A stretch of 64,000 nucleotides of DNA from Verrucosispora sp. NA02020 (GTDB lineage Bacteria > Actinomycetota > Actinomycetes > Mycobacteriales > Micromonosporaceae). The DNA lies in the NCBI RefSeq assembly GCF_013364215.1, contig NZ_CP054924.1, forward strand, positions 1-64,000, given 5' to 3'. Each line of letters opens with the position of its first letter. Position 1 is the stretch's first letter. Positions 32,538 to 41,402 of this stretch are shown one piece after another. A model generated the notes under the pieces. It was not told the DNA's origin, made no database searches, and saw only the letters and a program-made list of their open reading frames with translations. A program made the position numbers and the translations under genes.

Positions 32538-33776
32538 ATGACAACCAGCATCGTGATGACGGGTGAAACCATGACCGACGACTTCCATCAGCCCGATGAT
32601 CCACTCAACCCGCTGCTCAACCCGACCGACGAGCGTGCGGAGCCAGGCATGTACCCGCGGATGAGGAACCTGTCCGCTGCCTTCGCGTACCGGGGAGTGG
32701 TTCGAGCTCTCGACCCAGCACCTCCGGAGTACGTGACCGTACCGCTGTCTGTCGGCATGGCCGGAGATCCACGCCCCGCCGTCGCGGTGGCGCAGTGGAA
32801 CCTGCTGTGGGAGTCCGCGCAGTTCCGCCGGCGCTATTTCGGCGAGGAGGACCTCCCAGCGCCCCTGTACAAGGTGGCCGACAGCGGCGACCTGAACGTC
32901 GTCTTCGTCCCGCGTACCCGCTCGCGATACTACGAGTACGCTCCGCTGTTCCATCTGCTTCCGCGAGCCGCCCTCGCCAGGCACGGTCTCCCGCTGTTGG
33001 GCTCCGGAATCTGGCCCTTCTCGGTCCAGCTAGGCGACATCGACGCGTACCTCCCGGCCAACTTCCAAGCCCGGCTGTCCCGGGCCTGGGCCGGCACCGT
33101 GTGGCGTCATCTAATGCCGCAGTATCAGTCCCCGATCAGCGGATTCACCGCGAACGATCCAATCCGGATCCTTGCGCACAACCTTGACTTCTGGATCCCA
33201 CCGGTCACTGCGGTGACCCAGAACGTCCTCCGCGACTTTCCTGAGGTAGCCAACGGAATCACGCCCGAACCCGTGCGACTGCAGGACGGGTCTCTGCTGG
33301 AAGGGGCCGTCGCGGCAAACCCTCGGACAGGGGGAGACATTTGGCAGGGGGAGGAAGAGGCTGCGGAGGTGGTACGCCAGACGGTCGAGGCCGCCGACGC
33401 TGACGGACGGCTGCGCGGCATCCTCGATGCCGTGCGCTCACATCGCTGCGAGGACGACTTCTCCTCCCGATGGACAGGTGCCCGCGAGGACTTCGAGCGC
33501 AAGCTCTACAACAAGCGCTCGAAGATCAAGGTCCGCTTCGTTGAACTGACCGACACCATCCCAGTGCACGGGCCGGAGACCGAGGTCGTGGGTCAGATGC
33601 TCTGCGGCGACTTTCTGGCGCTGCTCAACGAACGCGATCGCACGGTGGTCGTGCTGCTCAACAGCGGCATCACCAAGCTAACCGAGGTCGCGTCCCTGAT
33701 GGGGTACCGCAACCACAGCGCTGTCTCGAAGCGCCTGGACAAGATCCGGCAGCAGGCCGCCCGCTTCTTTAACTGA
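32538..33776 (+). CDS. Protein with C-terminal HTH, unknown
   Basis: 412 residues from ATG 32538 (ATG 32571 is an alternative; neither has a good ribosome site). Residues ~70-260 are rich in Trp, Tyr and Pro (VAVAQWNLLWESAQFRRRYFGEEDLP, GLPLLGSGIWPFSVQLGDID) and unrecognised. The C-terminus GITKLTEVASLMGYRNHSAVSKRLDKIRQQ is a sigma-region-4/LuxR-like HTH. It precedes the small membrane gene at 33822 by 45 bp, echoing the HTH/small-membrane pairing at 3489-4732. Confidence 0.6.
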   Translation: MTTSIVMTGETMTDDFHQPDDPLNPLLNPTDERAEPGMYPRMRNLSAAFAYRGVVRALDPAPPEYVTVPLSVGMAGDPRPAVAVAQWNLLWESAQFRRRYFGEEDLPAPLYKVADSGDLNVVFVPRTRSRYYEYAPLFHLLPRAALARHGLPLLGSGIWPFSVQLGDIDAYLPANFQARLSRAWAGTVWRHLMPQYQSPISGFTANDPIRILAHNLDFWIPPVTAVTQNVLRDFPEVANGITPEPVRLQDGSLLEGAVAANPRTGGDIWQGEEEAAEVVRQTVEAADADGRLRGILDAVRSHRCEDDFSSRWTGAREDFERKLYNKRSKIKVRFVELTDTIPVHGPETEVVGQMLCGDFLALLNERDRTVVVLLNSGITKLTEVASLMGYRNHSAVSKRLDKIRQQAARFFN

Positions 33777-33821
33777 CTCCAAGGCCGTCCAAGAAGCTCG
33801 ACCCTCGAAAGGCTCCCTCTG

Positions 33822-34022
33822 TTGACCAGCGTGACCGTCCGCAGCCTCTGGCTCGCGATCGCCGCTCTAACCGCCGGCCTCGTCGGCGCCGCCGCTGGCA
33901 TCCTCGCTTGGGCTGGCGGCCTCAACCCACCTACCGCCGTGCTGACCGGCGGTGGCAGCTTCGCCGGCACCATGTTGCTCATACTCACTGCCATCCAGTT
34001 CACTACCGGCGAGCCGCGATGA
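33822..34022 (+). CDS. Small two-span membrane protein, paralogue of the 12843 gene
   Basis: 66 residues from TTG 33822 after GAAAGG. It differs from the 12843 product at scattered positions but keeps LWLAIAALTA, GGLNPPTAVLTGGG and a C-terminal FTTGEPR (FTVGEPQ there). Protein and nucleotide similarity extends over the whole gene and ~25 bp upstream, so the duplication included the translation start region. Confidence 0.65.
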   Translation: MTSVTVRSLWLAIAALTAGLVGAAAGILAWAGGLNPPTAVLTGGGSFAGTMLLILTAIQFTTGEPR

Positions 34023-34127
34023 GGCAGGTAACCTGCGAGCTGGTCCCCGGAAAACTAGCTCGAAGACTTGCTCCACCGCGCCGACGCCGCGCTGGTGTGC
34101 GGCGGCGGCCAGGGACAGGTGTCCAGC

Positions 34128-34355
34128 TCAGGTGGTAGCGGCTTGTGGCGAGCGGACGCTACTCGGACCCGACACAGCGCTGTGGTAACGACGCGACGAA
34201 CTCGCGATGCCCACGCGGACCTGGTGGGCGACGACGTCGCAGTGCGGGCAGGTCGGCACCGGCCTGGCCGTCGGCGGTCGGATCCGACCGTGGTCGGTAC
34301 AGGTCCAGTCACCGGCGCGTAACGTGGGTGTCAGTCGGCCCCAGCCCACGCTCAC
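34128..34355 (-). CDS. Possible small zinc-ribbon protein (uncertain)
   Basis: Within the otherwise gene-poor 34023-34553 stretch, the minus strand has a 75-residue frame with DWTCTDHGRIRPPTARPVPTC, then a CPHC pair close behind, a possible C-x2-H...C-x2-C site. The C-terminal third looks random, so either the end has decayed or the frame is spurious. A GTATCAG/CTGATAC inverted repeat lies at 34506-34521. Confidence 0.3.
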   Translation of the reverse strand: MSVGWGRLTPTLRAGDWTCTDHGRIRPPTARPVPTCPHCDVVAHQVRVGIASSSRRYHSAVSGPSSVRSPQAATT

Positions 34356-34553
34356 GCCGGGGACGCTACCGCCACCCGAGACTTCAAGAAGAAGTTCTCC
34401 CTGTTCTTCTCCACGATGTCGGGGGTGTACCGCATCCTCTACGTGAGGAGCATCCTCAGAACTTCCTCAGCGGAACGGATTGAGTCAACACACCGGCCGG
34501 TCCTTGTATCAGCTCTGATACGTCTTAGGGTGGGATGACGTAGAAATAGGTGA

Positions 34554-34579
34554 GGGCGGGAAGCTGACGCTCCCCGCCC
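34554..34579 (-). terminator. Terminator hairpin
   Basis: GGGCGGG (34554-34560) pairs with CCCGCCC (34573-34579), loop 12 nt, starting seven bases after the stop of the minus-strand gene at 34587. Confidence 0.6.
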
Positions 34580-34586
34580 CCGGGAA

Positions 34587-34787
34587 TCACCGGTGACGTC
34601 GGCCTAGGAACCAGTTCACCGATGTATGCCCCAGCACCGCGAGGGCCTTCGCCGCCACGGCGAGGCCCTCGCGCTGGTTGTAGGCCGCCATCAGGGCGGC
34701 CAGCTCCAGCGCAGGCCTCACGATCTGCCACACCCGCTCGGTTCGCGAGGTGACCCGCGGAGGGTCCTGCTCCGGCTGTTGTCGCAC
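34587..34787 (-). CDS. Small protein (66 aa), unknown
   Basis: Starts at GTG 34787, preceded by AGGAGG six bases upstream, and is followed by a terminator. It has a helical, mildly hydrophobic centre (IVRPALELAALMAAYNQREGLAVAAKALAVLG) and a basic end (FLGRRHR). Longer upstream frames lack a ribosome site. No family recognised. Confidence 0.5.
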   Translation of the reverse strand: MRQQPEQDPPRVTSRTERVWQIVRPALELAALMAAYNQREGLAVAAKALAVLGHTSVNWFLGRRHR

Positions 34788-35131
34788 CGTGTTCCTCCTC
34801 TCCGGCTCCGGGGTTCGGAGCCCCGCGGTCGCTCCGAGAAGCGGCGCCGGATGGTAGGAGGTCCACGGTTGGTGACAACCGCAGTGCCGAGAGATGACGG
34901 TATCCCACAGACCCGACACATCAGCGGCGCTGTCCAGGTTCGACACGCCGGTGACGGCGCACATCTGTGCGAGGTGTCGCCAGTGAAGGCTGATGTCCCC
35001 TCGCCGCTGGCGAGGCGGCTAGCCGGGGTGAGATCGGGTGATGACGTCAGAGCAGGTGTTGGGACGAGCGAAAAGCCCTGCGCCGCCTCGTCGACATCTT
35101 GGTTCAGGCGCCGTTCTGAGTCCTGGACCGT
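34788..35131. other. Intergenic region without recognisable gene
   Basis: About 340 bp between the 66-residue gene and the acetyltransferase-like gene. Frames on both strands are Arg/Pro-rich and lack ribosome sites. It presumably contains the promoter of the gene at 34787. Confidence 0.5.
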
Positions 35132-35650
35132 TCAGCCACCGGCCGTGATGTGCTCGCATACCCGGCGGGGCCGGTAGCCGCCCGGGACGTCAGCGCCGAT
35201 GATGTTCCAGAACGGCGGCGAGCCATCGATGTGCCCGCCGAGGGTGTGCCAGGCGTAGCCGGGGTTTTCCCTGCGCAGCGCCGCGAGACCGGCGGCGGCG
35301 AGGCCACGGCGGCGGTAGGCCGGCAGAGTGTGCGGCTGCTCGACCCAGCCGGTCCGGCACCGATGACATATCTGGTAGTCGACCGCGAACACAAACTCGT
35401 CCCGTACGGAGGCGTCATCGGGGTCGTGGCCGCGTAGGTTCGCCGCGCGCATCCGCCAGCCGATCCGCTCGTTCGAGACGGTGTCCTGCCACGGCGTGGC
35501 CAGCCGGGGCACGATCGGCCAGCCGGACCGGCGCGGCCACCGACCTCCGGTCAACCGCAGAAGCAGGTCGCGCCACGGCTCACGCCCGAGCATCGCCGTA
35601 CTGGCCACCAGGTCCCGGATCTCGGCATCACGCGAGCCGGTGTCGGTCAT
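35132..35650 (-). CDS. GNAT-like acetyltransferase
   Basis: 172 residues from ATG 35650. The C-terminal half has the GNAT pattern: FVFAVDYQICHRCRTGWVEQPHTLPAYRRRGLAAAGLAALR, where RRRGLA is the acetyl-CoA pyrophosphate-binding loop, and a final strand region with WNIIGADVPGGY. A CHRC pair suggests an extra metal site. It follows the next gene upstream by seven bases, forming a two-gene operon. Confidence 0.65.
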   Translation of the reverse strand: MTDTGSRDAEIRDLVASTAMLGREPWRDLLLRLTGGRWPRRSGWPIVPRLATPWQDTVSNERIGWRMRAANLRGHDPDDASVRDEFVFAVDYQICHRCRTGWVEQPHTLPAYRRRGLAAAGLAALRRENPGYAWHTLGGHIDGSPPFWNIIGADVPGGYRPRRVCEHITAGG

Positions 35651-35657
35651 GGGCGGC

Positions 35658-35954
35658 TCAGTCCTCGCCGGCGTCGGTCTGCGCATCCCTGGCCTGTTCG
35701 ACCAGCGCGTTGGTCAGGTCGCGCAGCCCGGCCACGACTTTCCAGTCCGGCCGGACCGCCGGGTTTAGGCCGCGGGCCTTGGCGTCCTCCCAGATCCGGT
35801 CGACGTAGTCGTACAGGGCCTGCCGGGCCTGGACCTGTGCCGCCCGGCCACCGGCGTCGAGCGCGGCCAGACCTGCCGCGTCGCGTTCGGCAAAGGCGTC
35901 GATCAGCTCGATCGCCATGCCCTGATGGTCCAGTTCATCGTTCACATCGACCAT
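35658..35954 (-). CDS. Small helical protein, unknown
   Basis: 98 residues from ATG 35954. Rich in Ala, Asp and Gln (ELIDAFAERDAAGLAALDAGGRAAQVQARQALYDYVDRIWEDA in outline) and probably all-helical. The frame stays open upstream to 36071 with plausible codon use (ending LETTDG at the 19-bp repeat), so the gene may once have been longer and been cut by the repeat. It shares an operon with the acetyltransferase. Confidence 0.5.
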   Translation of the reverse strand: MVDVNDELDHQGMAIELIDAFAERDAAGLAALDAGGRAAQVQARQALYDYVDRIWEDAKARGLNPAVRPDWKVVAGLRDLTNALVEQARDAQTDAGED

Positions 35955-36052
35955 GCCGGTAACCCTATGGCATCGGATCGTCACGCGGATGTGCCGCGAT
36001 CGTAAGAGCCGCAACGGCCGGTAGCCGTCGGTGTCGAGCGACGCGAGTTCGG

Positions 36053-36071
36053 GGCCGTCCGTAGTTTCCAG
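36053..36071. repeat. 19-bp direct repeat, left copy (candidate att)
   Basis: GGCCGTCCGTAGTTTCCAG is identical to 42340-42358. The two copies bound 6.3 kb that carries a tyrosine recombinase 570 bp from this end. They may be attL/attR of a nested integrated element. Confidence 0.55.
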
Positions 36072-36152
36072 CCCTCGACCGGCCGGACGCGGTGCCTGCG
36101 GCTACCATCTTCGGTGCCGACCAGCGTTAGAGCGCCTTGATTCGGACTCCCT

Positions 36153-36539
36153 CTACCCCTGCGCGAGCGTGAGGGTTGCCCACACCTGACTGGCGCCGAT
36201 CGGGTCGATCGCGCGCAGGTTCACCGGCACGTCGAGCACGACCAGGTGCGCACGCTCGTTTACGCCTCGGCCGGGCGAGATCAGGCCGCGTACCGCGTGC
36301 TCGCCCTGGTCGTCGTCGCCACCGGGCTCCGGCGCTCCCAGCAGCCGCGCGGCGACCTCGGCCGGGAAGGGGCCGCCCTGCCACTCGATCTCCCAGGTCC
36401 GGCCGCCGTCGCCTTGCCACCAGTCGAGATGGGTGGCGCCGTTGAGCGCGCCGGTCTCGCGCAGGGCCGACATAACCCGTCCCAGCACCTCGTAGTAGCG
36501 CGCCGGGTTGTCCCGCAGGTGGTGCACCTGATCCGTCAT
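36153..36539 (-). CDS. Unknown protein downstream of the integrase
   Basis: 128 residues. It has a mixed fold pattern with WWQGDGGRTWEIEWQGGPFP near the middle and AHLVVLDVPVNLRAIDPIGASQVWATL at the end. It lies on the same strand as the integrase, 102 bp after it, with an imperfect GC-rich inverted repeat between them. It may encode an excision or regulatory factor, but has no HTH. Confidence 0.5.
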   Translation of the reverse strand: MTDQVHHLRDNPARYYEVLGRVMSALRETGALNGATHLDWWQGDGGRTWEIEWQGGPFPAEVAARLLGAPEPGGDDDQGEHAVRGLISPGRGVNERAHLVVLDVPVNLRAIDPIGASQVWATLTLAQG

Positions 36540-36641
36540 GGCCTGCTCAACGAGTCGGGCCGTGGTCAGGTCTGCCCTGACCCCGGTTGATCCTGCCGGC
36601 GACCGCCAGGTGGAGGCAAGGCGGCCTTGCCCCCACCCCGA

Positions 36642-37643
36642 TCAACCGTTGAGGTAGCGGGCGAGGGTGTAGGCCGGAGCGCGATCGAGTCGGGCGCCGC
36701 CGTGGTCGTAGCGGCGGGTCGTGCGGGCGTCGGCGTGCCCGAGTTGGTCCTGGACGTCTTCGAGGTTCGCCCCGGCGTCGCGGCTGAGGGTGGCGCAGGT
36801 GTGCCGCAGGACGTGGGCGCTCATGGTGACCGGGATGCCGGCGGCGCGGGCGAGGCGGCGTAGGAGTCGCCAGACCGCGCCCCGGTCCAGCCGGCCGCCG
36901 CTGGCGGTCGCCACCAGCGGCCGACGCGTTCCGGCGCCGGCTTGCCCGGCCGGCACAGGCGTCCGGTCGCCGGTGAGGTCGGTGCGGCCGGCGAGGTAGG
37001 CGTCCAGGCGGCGGAGAACAGGGGCGGGCAGCGCGACCAGGTGCGGCCGGTCGCCCTTCGCAGTGAAGCGCAGGACCCGGTGTCCACCGTTGTGGCCGAG
37101 TTGCTCGACGTCGGCGCCGACCAGCTCACCGACGCGCAGCCCGGTGTAGAGCAGGATCGCCACGATCACGGCGGTGCGTGCCGCCTGGGGACTGCTGTCG
37201 GTGTCGGCGGCGGCCAGCAGCGCGTCGGCCTGGTCGCGGGACAGTCCGGCCGTCGATGACGTACGTGGTGCCCGCGGTTTGCGTTTTGCATCGATACCGA
37301 TGGGGTTGGCCCGGTCGGTGTGGTCCTCGGCGATCAGCCACGCGTAGAAGGAGGACACCGCCGCCAGCCGCCGCGCCCGGGTCGCTGGCGCCGCACCGGC
37401 GGCTTCCTGCGCGCGCAGCCACGCGTGCGTGTGCACCCGGCGGGCCTCGGTCAGCGGGTCGACCCCGGACGCGGCCAGGAAGGCCAGCCAGTGCCCAAGG
37501 TCGCGCCGGTACGCCGACCTGGTGTTGACCGACTGGTAGCCGATAAGCCACTCCCGCATCAGCCACTCCAGCTCCCCGCCGGCCGCCCTGGTGGCGGTCG
37601 GCGGGGAGGCGGCGGGCAGCAGTTCGCCGGACAGCACGCTCAC
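36642..37643 (-). CDS. Tyrosine recombinase / phage-type integrase
   Basis: 333 residues from GTG 37643, which lies 11 bp after the previous stop. The N-terminal SAM-like core-binding region (LIGYQSVNTRSAYRRDLGHWLAFL) is followed by the catalytic domain: Arg in LLYTGLRVGELV, His-x-x-Arg in AHVLRHTCATL, and the nucleophile Tyr in TTRRYDHGG. Closest in style to XerC/D-like plasmid and ICE integrases. Probably acts on the 19-bp repeats at 36053 and 42340 or on another site outside the window. A 43-bp piece is copied at 9003. Confidence 0.9.
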   Translation of the reverse strand: MSVLSGELLPAASPPTATRAAGGELEWLMREWLIGYQSVNTRSAYRRDLGHWLAFLAASGVDPLTEARRVHTHAWLRAQEAAGAAPATRARRLAAVSSFYAWLIAEDHTDRANPIGIDAKRKPRAPRTSSTAGLSRDQADALLAAADTDSSPQAARTAVIVAILLYTGLRVGELVGADVEQLGHNGGHRVLRFTAKGDRPHLVALPAPVLRRLDAYLAGRTDLTGDRTPVPAGQAGAGTRRPLVATASGGRLDRGAVWRLLRRLARAAGIPVTMSAHVLRHTCATLSRDAGANLEDVQDQLGHADARTTRRYDHGGARLDRAPAYTLARYLNG

Positions 37644-37653
37644 CGGTCCGGCC

Positions 37654-37986
37654 TCAGCTTCCCCTGTTCGGCACGCAGACACGCGGGATGCCAACGGACG
37701 AACCGATCCGCTCCATCGACCACGATCGGCACCGTGCTGCCTCTTTGAGCGGTACGTACTGGCCGCACCCCTCCTTGCCTCGGCCGCACTGGTTGAACGG
37801 GTCCGCCTTGTCCGCAGCGTCGACCTTGACCGGCGGCATCTCGATGTCCAGGTAGAGGCTGACGCCGTCGCCGGAGCGACGCGGTCGGGGCCGGCTCTCC
37901 TGGGTCACGGTGAGCACCTGGCCGATGGCCCGTGCCGCCGCGTGCAGCTCGTCGACGTCGTCGGCGACGATCCGAACCCTGATCAT
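37654..37986 (-). CDS. Small protein upstream of the integrase, unknown
   Basis: 110 residues. The first half folds plausibly (MIRVRIVADDVDELHAAARAIGQVLTV then GVSLYLDIEMPPVKV), similar to ACT/ferredoxin-like small proteins of actinobacterial elements. The second half contains three or four cysteines (QCGRGKEGCGQY, ARCRS, RVCVP) and may bind zinc. Eleven bases separate it from the integrase start, so the two are probably co-expressed. Confidence 0.5.
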   Translation of the reverse strand: MIRVRIVADDVDELHAAARAIGQVLTVTQESRPRPRRSGDGVSLYLDIEMPPVKVDAADKADPFNQCGRGKEGCGQYVPLKEAARCRSWSMERIGSSVGIPRVCVPNRGS

Positions 37987-38041
37987 CGCGGGTCCTCGCG
38001 CTCGTCAACGGCGAGCTGGGCGGTTTCCCGGTCGGCGCTCA

Positions 38042-38629
38042 TCATGCTCCCTTGGTCCTATCCGTGACGAAGGCCGCCACCCGCTCATACTTCCTACTGG
38101 TCGTGTGGCCGTCCCAGGCGGCCTCGTGGGCGGGCAGGTGCCAGGAGATCTGCCCGCCAGGCAGCTCGATGTAGACGACGACCGGGTGGGGGTCGCTCGG
38201 GTCGTGGCCGGCCCGGCGGGAATACCGGCCTCGTGGGCCAGGGCGAGAGCGGTCCAGATCAGCCGGTTGCGTCGGTCGTAGCGGGCGGTGGTCTGCGGGG
38301 TGTCCGGGCCGGTGTGACCGGGACGGGACGGGTCGACGATGGCGATGTCGACCAGGACGCGGGCGAGGCGGACCTCGGCCGGGTCGACGGCGCGCAGCGC
38401 GGCAAGGATGTGGTCGAGCTGCGCGGGCAGGCCGCGCAGGTGCCACGTCAGCAGGTTGGTGCGCGGGTCCTGGTGGGCGACGCCGTGCGGCAGCACCGGG
38501 CCCGGTCAGGTCCACTCGGCGAGCAGCGACTCGACAGCCCGCGATGAGAGCGGCGAACTCAGGGTCGACCGGCGCGAGCCGGCGGGCCCGGGGCACCCGG
38601 CCGGCGTCGGTCGGCTTCCTGGTGGGCAT
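38042..38629 (-). pseudogene. Frameshifted hypothetical gene
   Basis: From ATG 38629 (GGAAGG upstream) one frame gives PTRKPTDAGRVPRARRLAPVDPEFAALI, then sense moves to another frame (LTWHLRGLPAQLDHILAAL, RYDRRNRLIWTALALAHEAGIPAG) and returns near 38210 to the first frame (VVVYIELPGGQISWHLPAHEAAWDGH). The three pieces together resemble one family in which IELP-GQ-SWHLP is conserved. So there are two frame changes, near 38500 and 38210: real decay, or sequencing errors. Confidence 0.6.
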
Positions 38630-38749
38630 GTGAGGTGCCTTCCTGTCGGAGGGATGATCAGGTAGCGGGACAGGACCATTACGGGTGGTCCCGGCCCGCC
38701 GGCACGAGGTCGAACTCGGCGGTCCGGATCCCGGCGTTTCCCGTGCCTT

Positions 38750-38765
38750 CATAAGAACACTTATG
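38750..38765. promoter_or_regulatory. Palindromic operator-like site
   Basis: CATAAG (38750-38755), AACA, CTTATG (38760-38765): a perfect 6-bp dyad in an A+T-richer spot upstream of the frameshifted gene and integrase operon. A candidate binding site for an element regulator. Confidence 0.4.
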
Positions 38766-39347
38766 GAGGCATCAACAGATGATCTTGCCGGGCGGCTGTT
38801 CTACGGAGTCGCCACCCGGTGAGGGCTAGGGTGTGTTGGGCCTCGCTGGTGGCCTCAGCGGGTAGCGATACGAATCCGTACCCCGCGCAGATTCGTACAC
38901 AAGCTACCGCTGGTGGCCCCGGTCTCCTCCAGCGAGCTCCGGCAGCCGAGCTGCGCGGGGTAAGGGGGCCAATGCCTGGACATCCATGGGGCCGTCCCGG
39001 GCGGGGCGCTCGGTCAGCCACGCGAACTTGCGTCGGCGGCTACGAGACTGTGGGTGGCCGGTCGCAGGGTGCGCCCGTGGCGCTGATCTAATTCGTTCCA
39101 GGGCCCCGAGAAAGTCACCTGGCACGGCAACCCGGCAGGGGACCTATCGAGGGATGGGCGAGGCGACGTATGCGTCGTTGGCGTTCCGCCCTCGGGATTG
39201 GCCGACTCAGTGGGCCGACAGCCCTTTCGCCGAACAGAAGCGGAGGTCCCCGCGCATGCTCCCCGATATGGACAGTGGCTAATTCCACGACATCGGCCGC
39301 CTATTCGATACCTTGAGACCAGAAGAAATTCATTTGGAGGCGAAGAG
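38766..39347. other. Long intergenic region before murJ
   Basis: About 580 bp with only unconvincing frames on both strands. G+C falls towards the murJ end, marking the left edge of the A+T-richer island. It presumably contains the murJ promoter. Confidence 0.5.
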
Positions 39348-41123
39348 ATGGGTGATGGGCTCTACCGCAGCGCGAATGCCGCGCGGGATGCCAGCCCGGA
39401 CGGGCACGACGGCGGCCAAGCGCCTCCGATGGATAACGCCACTCTTATATCCGTCGATCAACTTTACCAGCCCTCGGTGGAGTCCGTAGCCCCCCCAGCG
39501 CCAGAAAAGGTTGCCGAGCGGAGCGCCGCAAGAAACAGTACGGTCATGGCGATCGGCAGTCTAGTTAGCCGAGGGACAGGCTTCCTGCGCACGCTGGTGT
39601 TGACAGCCGCGCTTGGTGGCGCACTGGTCGGCGACGCATACACCACCGCCCAGATTCTGCCTGGGATGGTCTACGAGTTCCTGCTCGGCGGGATTCTCAC
39701 CAGCGTGCTTGTTCCTGTTCTGATGCGGCGCCGAAAGACCGACAGCGACGGCGGCCAGGAATATGCTCAGCGACTGCTCACCCTCGCGGTGCTCACCTTG
39801 GCTATTGCCGTAATTATCGCCATAGTAGCCGCGCAGTTTCTCACCACGCTGTACGTTAGCGACGAGAGAGGGCCAGAGTACCAAGAACTGGTTACTCGGT
39901 TATCGTATTTACTGCTTCCCATGATCTTCTTTACCGGCCTGAGCGCGCTTGTCAGCGCAGTACTTAACACTCGGGGGCACTTTGCCGCACCGATGTGGGC
40001 TCCAATCCTGAATAATATCGTAGTGATTGCGACCGCCGGCATCTACATCGCCATGTTCGGCGCGAAGATCATTCAACCAGCGGAGATGACTGCCGGACGG
40101 GTACTGCTAATCGGCGGTGGCACACTATTGGGAGTCGTGATTCAGGCGGTTGGGCTACTGCCCGCCCTGCGCGGGGTTGGCTTCCGATGGCGTCCCAGAT
40201 TCACCTTCCGCGCGCTCGGTCTGCGCGAACTGGGCCGACTGGGAGCCTGGATGTTTTGCTACGTTGCGGTAAGCCAGATAGGCCTTATCGCACTCATAAA
40301 CATGCTAAACCGGACCGGACCTGGAAACGCCGGAGCGTTGATCTACAACAATGTGTTCTTGTTGGTCATGATGGCACACGGCATCATCGCCGTTTCGATC
40401 GTTACTGCCCTGATGCCGCGAATGAGCGCCGCCGCTAGCGATGGCCGATACATCGAAATTGCTGCCGATCTCTCTCGGGGGGCTCGGACTATCTCTGCAG
40501 TACTCGCTCCAATTGCCGTATGTTACGCAGTCCTCGCCAAACCGCTTTCCGTGATACTCTTTCACTACGGCGCATTCAACGAAAGAAACGTTTCCGACAC
40601 TTCACTCGTGCTGCTATTTGCTGGGCTCGCTCTGGTACCGTTCTCAATCAGTCAGCTCTTCACCTTTGCGTTCTATGCCCTGCCTGATACCCGCACCCCC
40701 GCCCTGATCAATATTCCAGTTGTGGTGCTGCGAGTTGTCGTACAGATCGCGCTTTTCGTCGCGTTTTCCGCCCACCTCGCCGCTGCCGGGATGATGATCG
40801 GCAATGCGGTCTCCTACCTGGCCGCAGCGATTGCCTCTGCCTGGCTACTTCGGCCTCGTCTCGGCCGGATCGGGCTGCGTGACATCGTCTGGACCCTCAG
40901 CCGCGTCGCTGCCGCTGCTGTAGGCGCCACGCTGGTCGGTGCGTTGGTTGTCGGCCTGTTGCCCGCCGGCGAGGTGCCGAGCAGGTTCGAGGCATTGGTC
41001 CAGCTTGTGGTCGGCGGTGTGGCGATCGGAGGAACCTACTTGGGCTTGGCCACGATGCTACGGATCGGCGAGGTTACGAATGTACTAAGCCTAGTCTGGC
41101 GTCGCCGACCAGTTAAAGGTTAA
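39348..41123 (+). CDS. murJ-like: MurJ-like lipid II flippase
   Basis: 591 residues from ATG 39348 with TTTGGAGG nine bases upstream. After a ~75-residue polar N-terminus, about 14 transmembrane helices follow, with MviN/MurJ signatures: VMAIGSLVSRGTGFLRTLVL, DAYTTAQILPGMVYEFLLGGIL and LVPFSISQLFTFAFYALPDTRTPALI. MurJ moves lipid II across the cytoplasmic membrane. Codon use is visibly less G+C-biased than in neighbouring genes, indicating a separate origin. A second flippase on a mobile element could give tolerance to inhibitors or serve an unknown envelope function. Confidence 0.88.
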   Translation: MGDGLYRSANAARDASPDGHDGGQAPPMDNATLISVDQLYQPSVESVAPPAPEKVAERSAARNSTVMAIGSLVSRGTGFLRTLVLTAALGGALVGDAYTTAQILPGMVYEFLLGGILTSVLVPVLMRRRKTDSDGGQEYAQRLLTLAVLTLAIAVIIAIVAAQFLTTLYVSDERGPEYQELVTRLSYLLLPMIFFTGLSALVSAVLNTRGHFAAPMWAPILNNIVVIATAGIYIAMFGAKIIQPAEMTAGRVLLIGGGTLLGVVIQAVGLLPALRGVGFRWRPRFTFRALGLRELGRLGAWMFCYVAVSQIGLIALINMLNRTGPGNAGALIYNNVFLLVMMAHGIIAVSIVTALMPRMSAAASDGRYIEIAADLSRGARTISAVLAPIAVCYAVLAKPLSVILFHYGAFNERNVSDTSLVLLFAGLALVPFSISQLFTFAFYALPDTRTPALINIPVVVLRVVVQIALFVAFSAHLAAAGMMIGNAVSYLAAAIASAWLLRPRLGRIGLRDIVWTLSRVAAAAVGATLVGALVVGLLPAGEVPSRFEALVQLVVGGVAIGGTYLGLATMLRIGEVTNVLSLVWRRRPVKG

Positions 41124-41247
41124 AAGCCCTCGCCCTGCTCCCAGACAAAGGGGGCGGGGCGTGTGGGCCGTTGGTTTGCTGGGATGCGCCGAAGTGTTCG
41201 ACGTAAGCTACCCCCCAAGTCCCAGCCCACCCCTAATCGCCAGTAGA

Positions 41248-41285
41248 TGATTGTTGAGTGCACCGAGAGATGCACTCAACAATCA
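41248..41285. terminator. Strong hairpin, probable terminator
   Basis: A perfect 15-bp stem starting TGATTGTTGAGTGCA (41248-41262), loop CCGAGAGA, mate at 41271-41285. It lies about 125 bp after murJ and before the convergent gene ending at 41403, so it could serve both. Confidence 0.7.
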
Positions 41286-41402
41286 AGTTACAAAAGCGGA
41301 CGCCGTCGCAGTTGAGTAAATGCCCGTCAAGGAAATCTCCTAGAGGGAGAACTTCGATGGGGGCCTCTAGAATTACTTGAACGGGAAGCTGTGATGCCTC
41401 CC

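Noticed and set aside
38761..39125. Minus- and plus-strand frames of 70-90 codons before murJ
   Set aside because: They overlap each other, are Arg/Pro-rich and lack ribosome sites.
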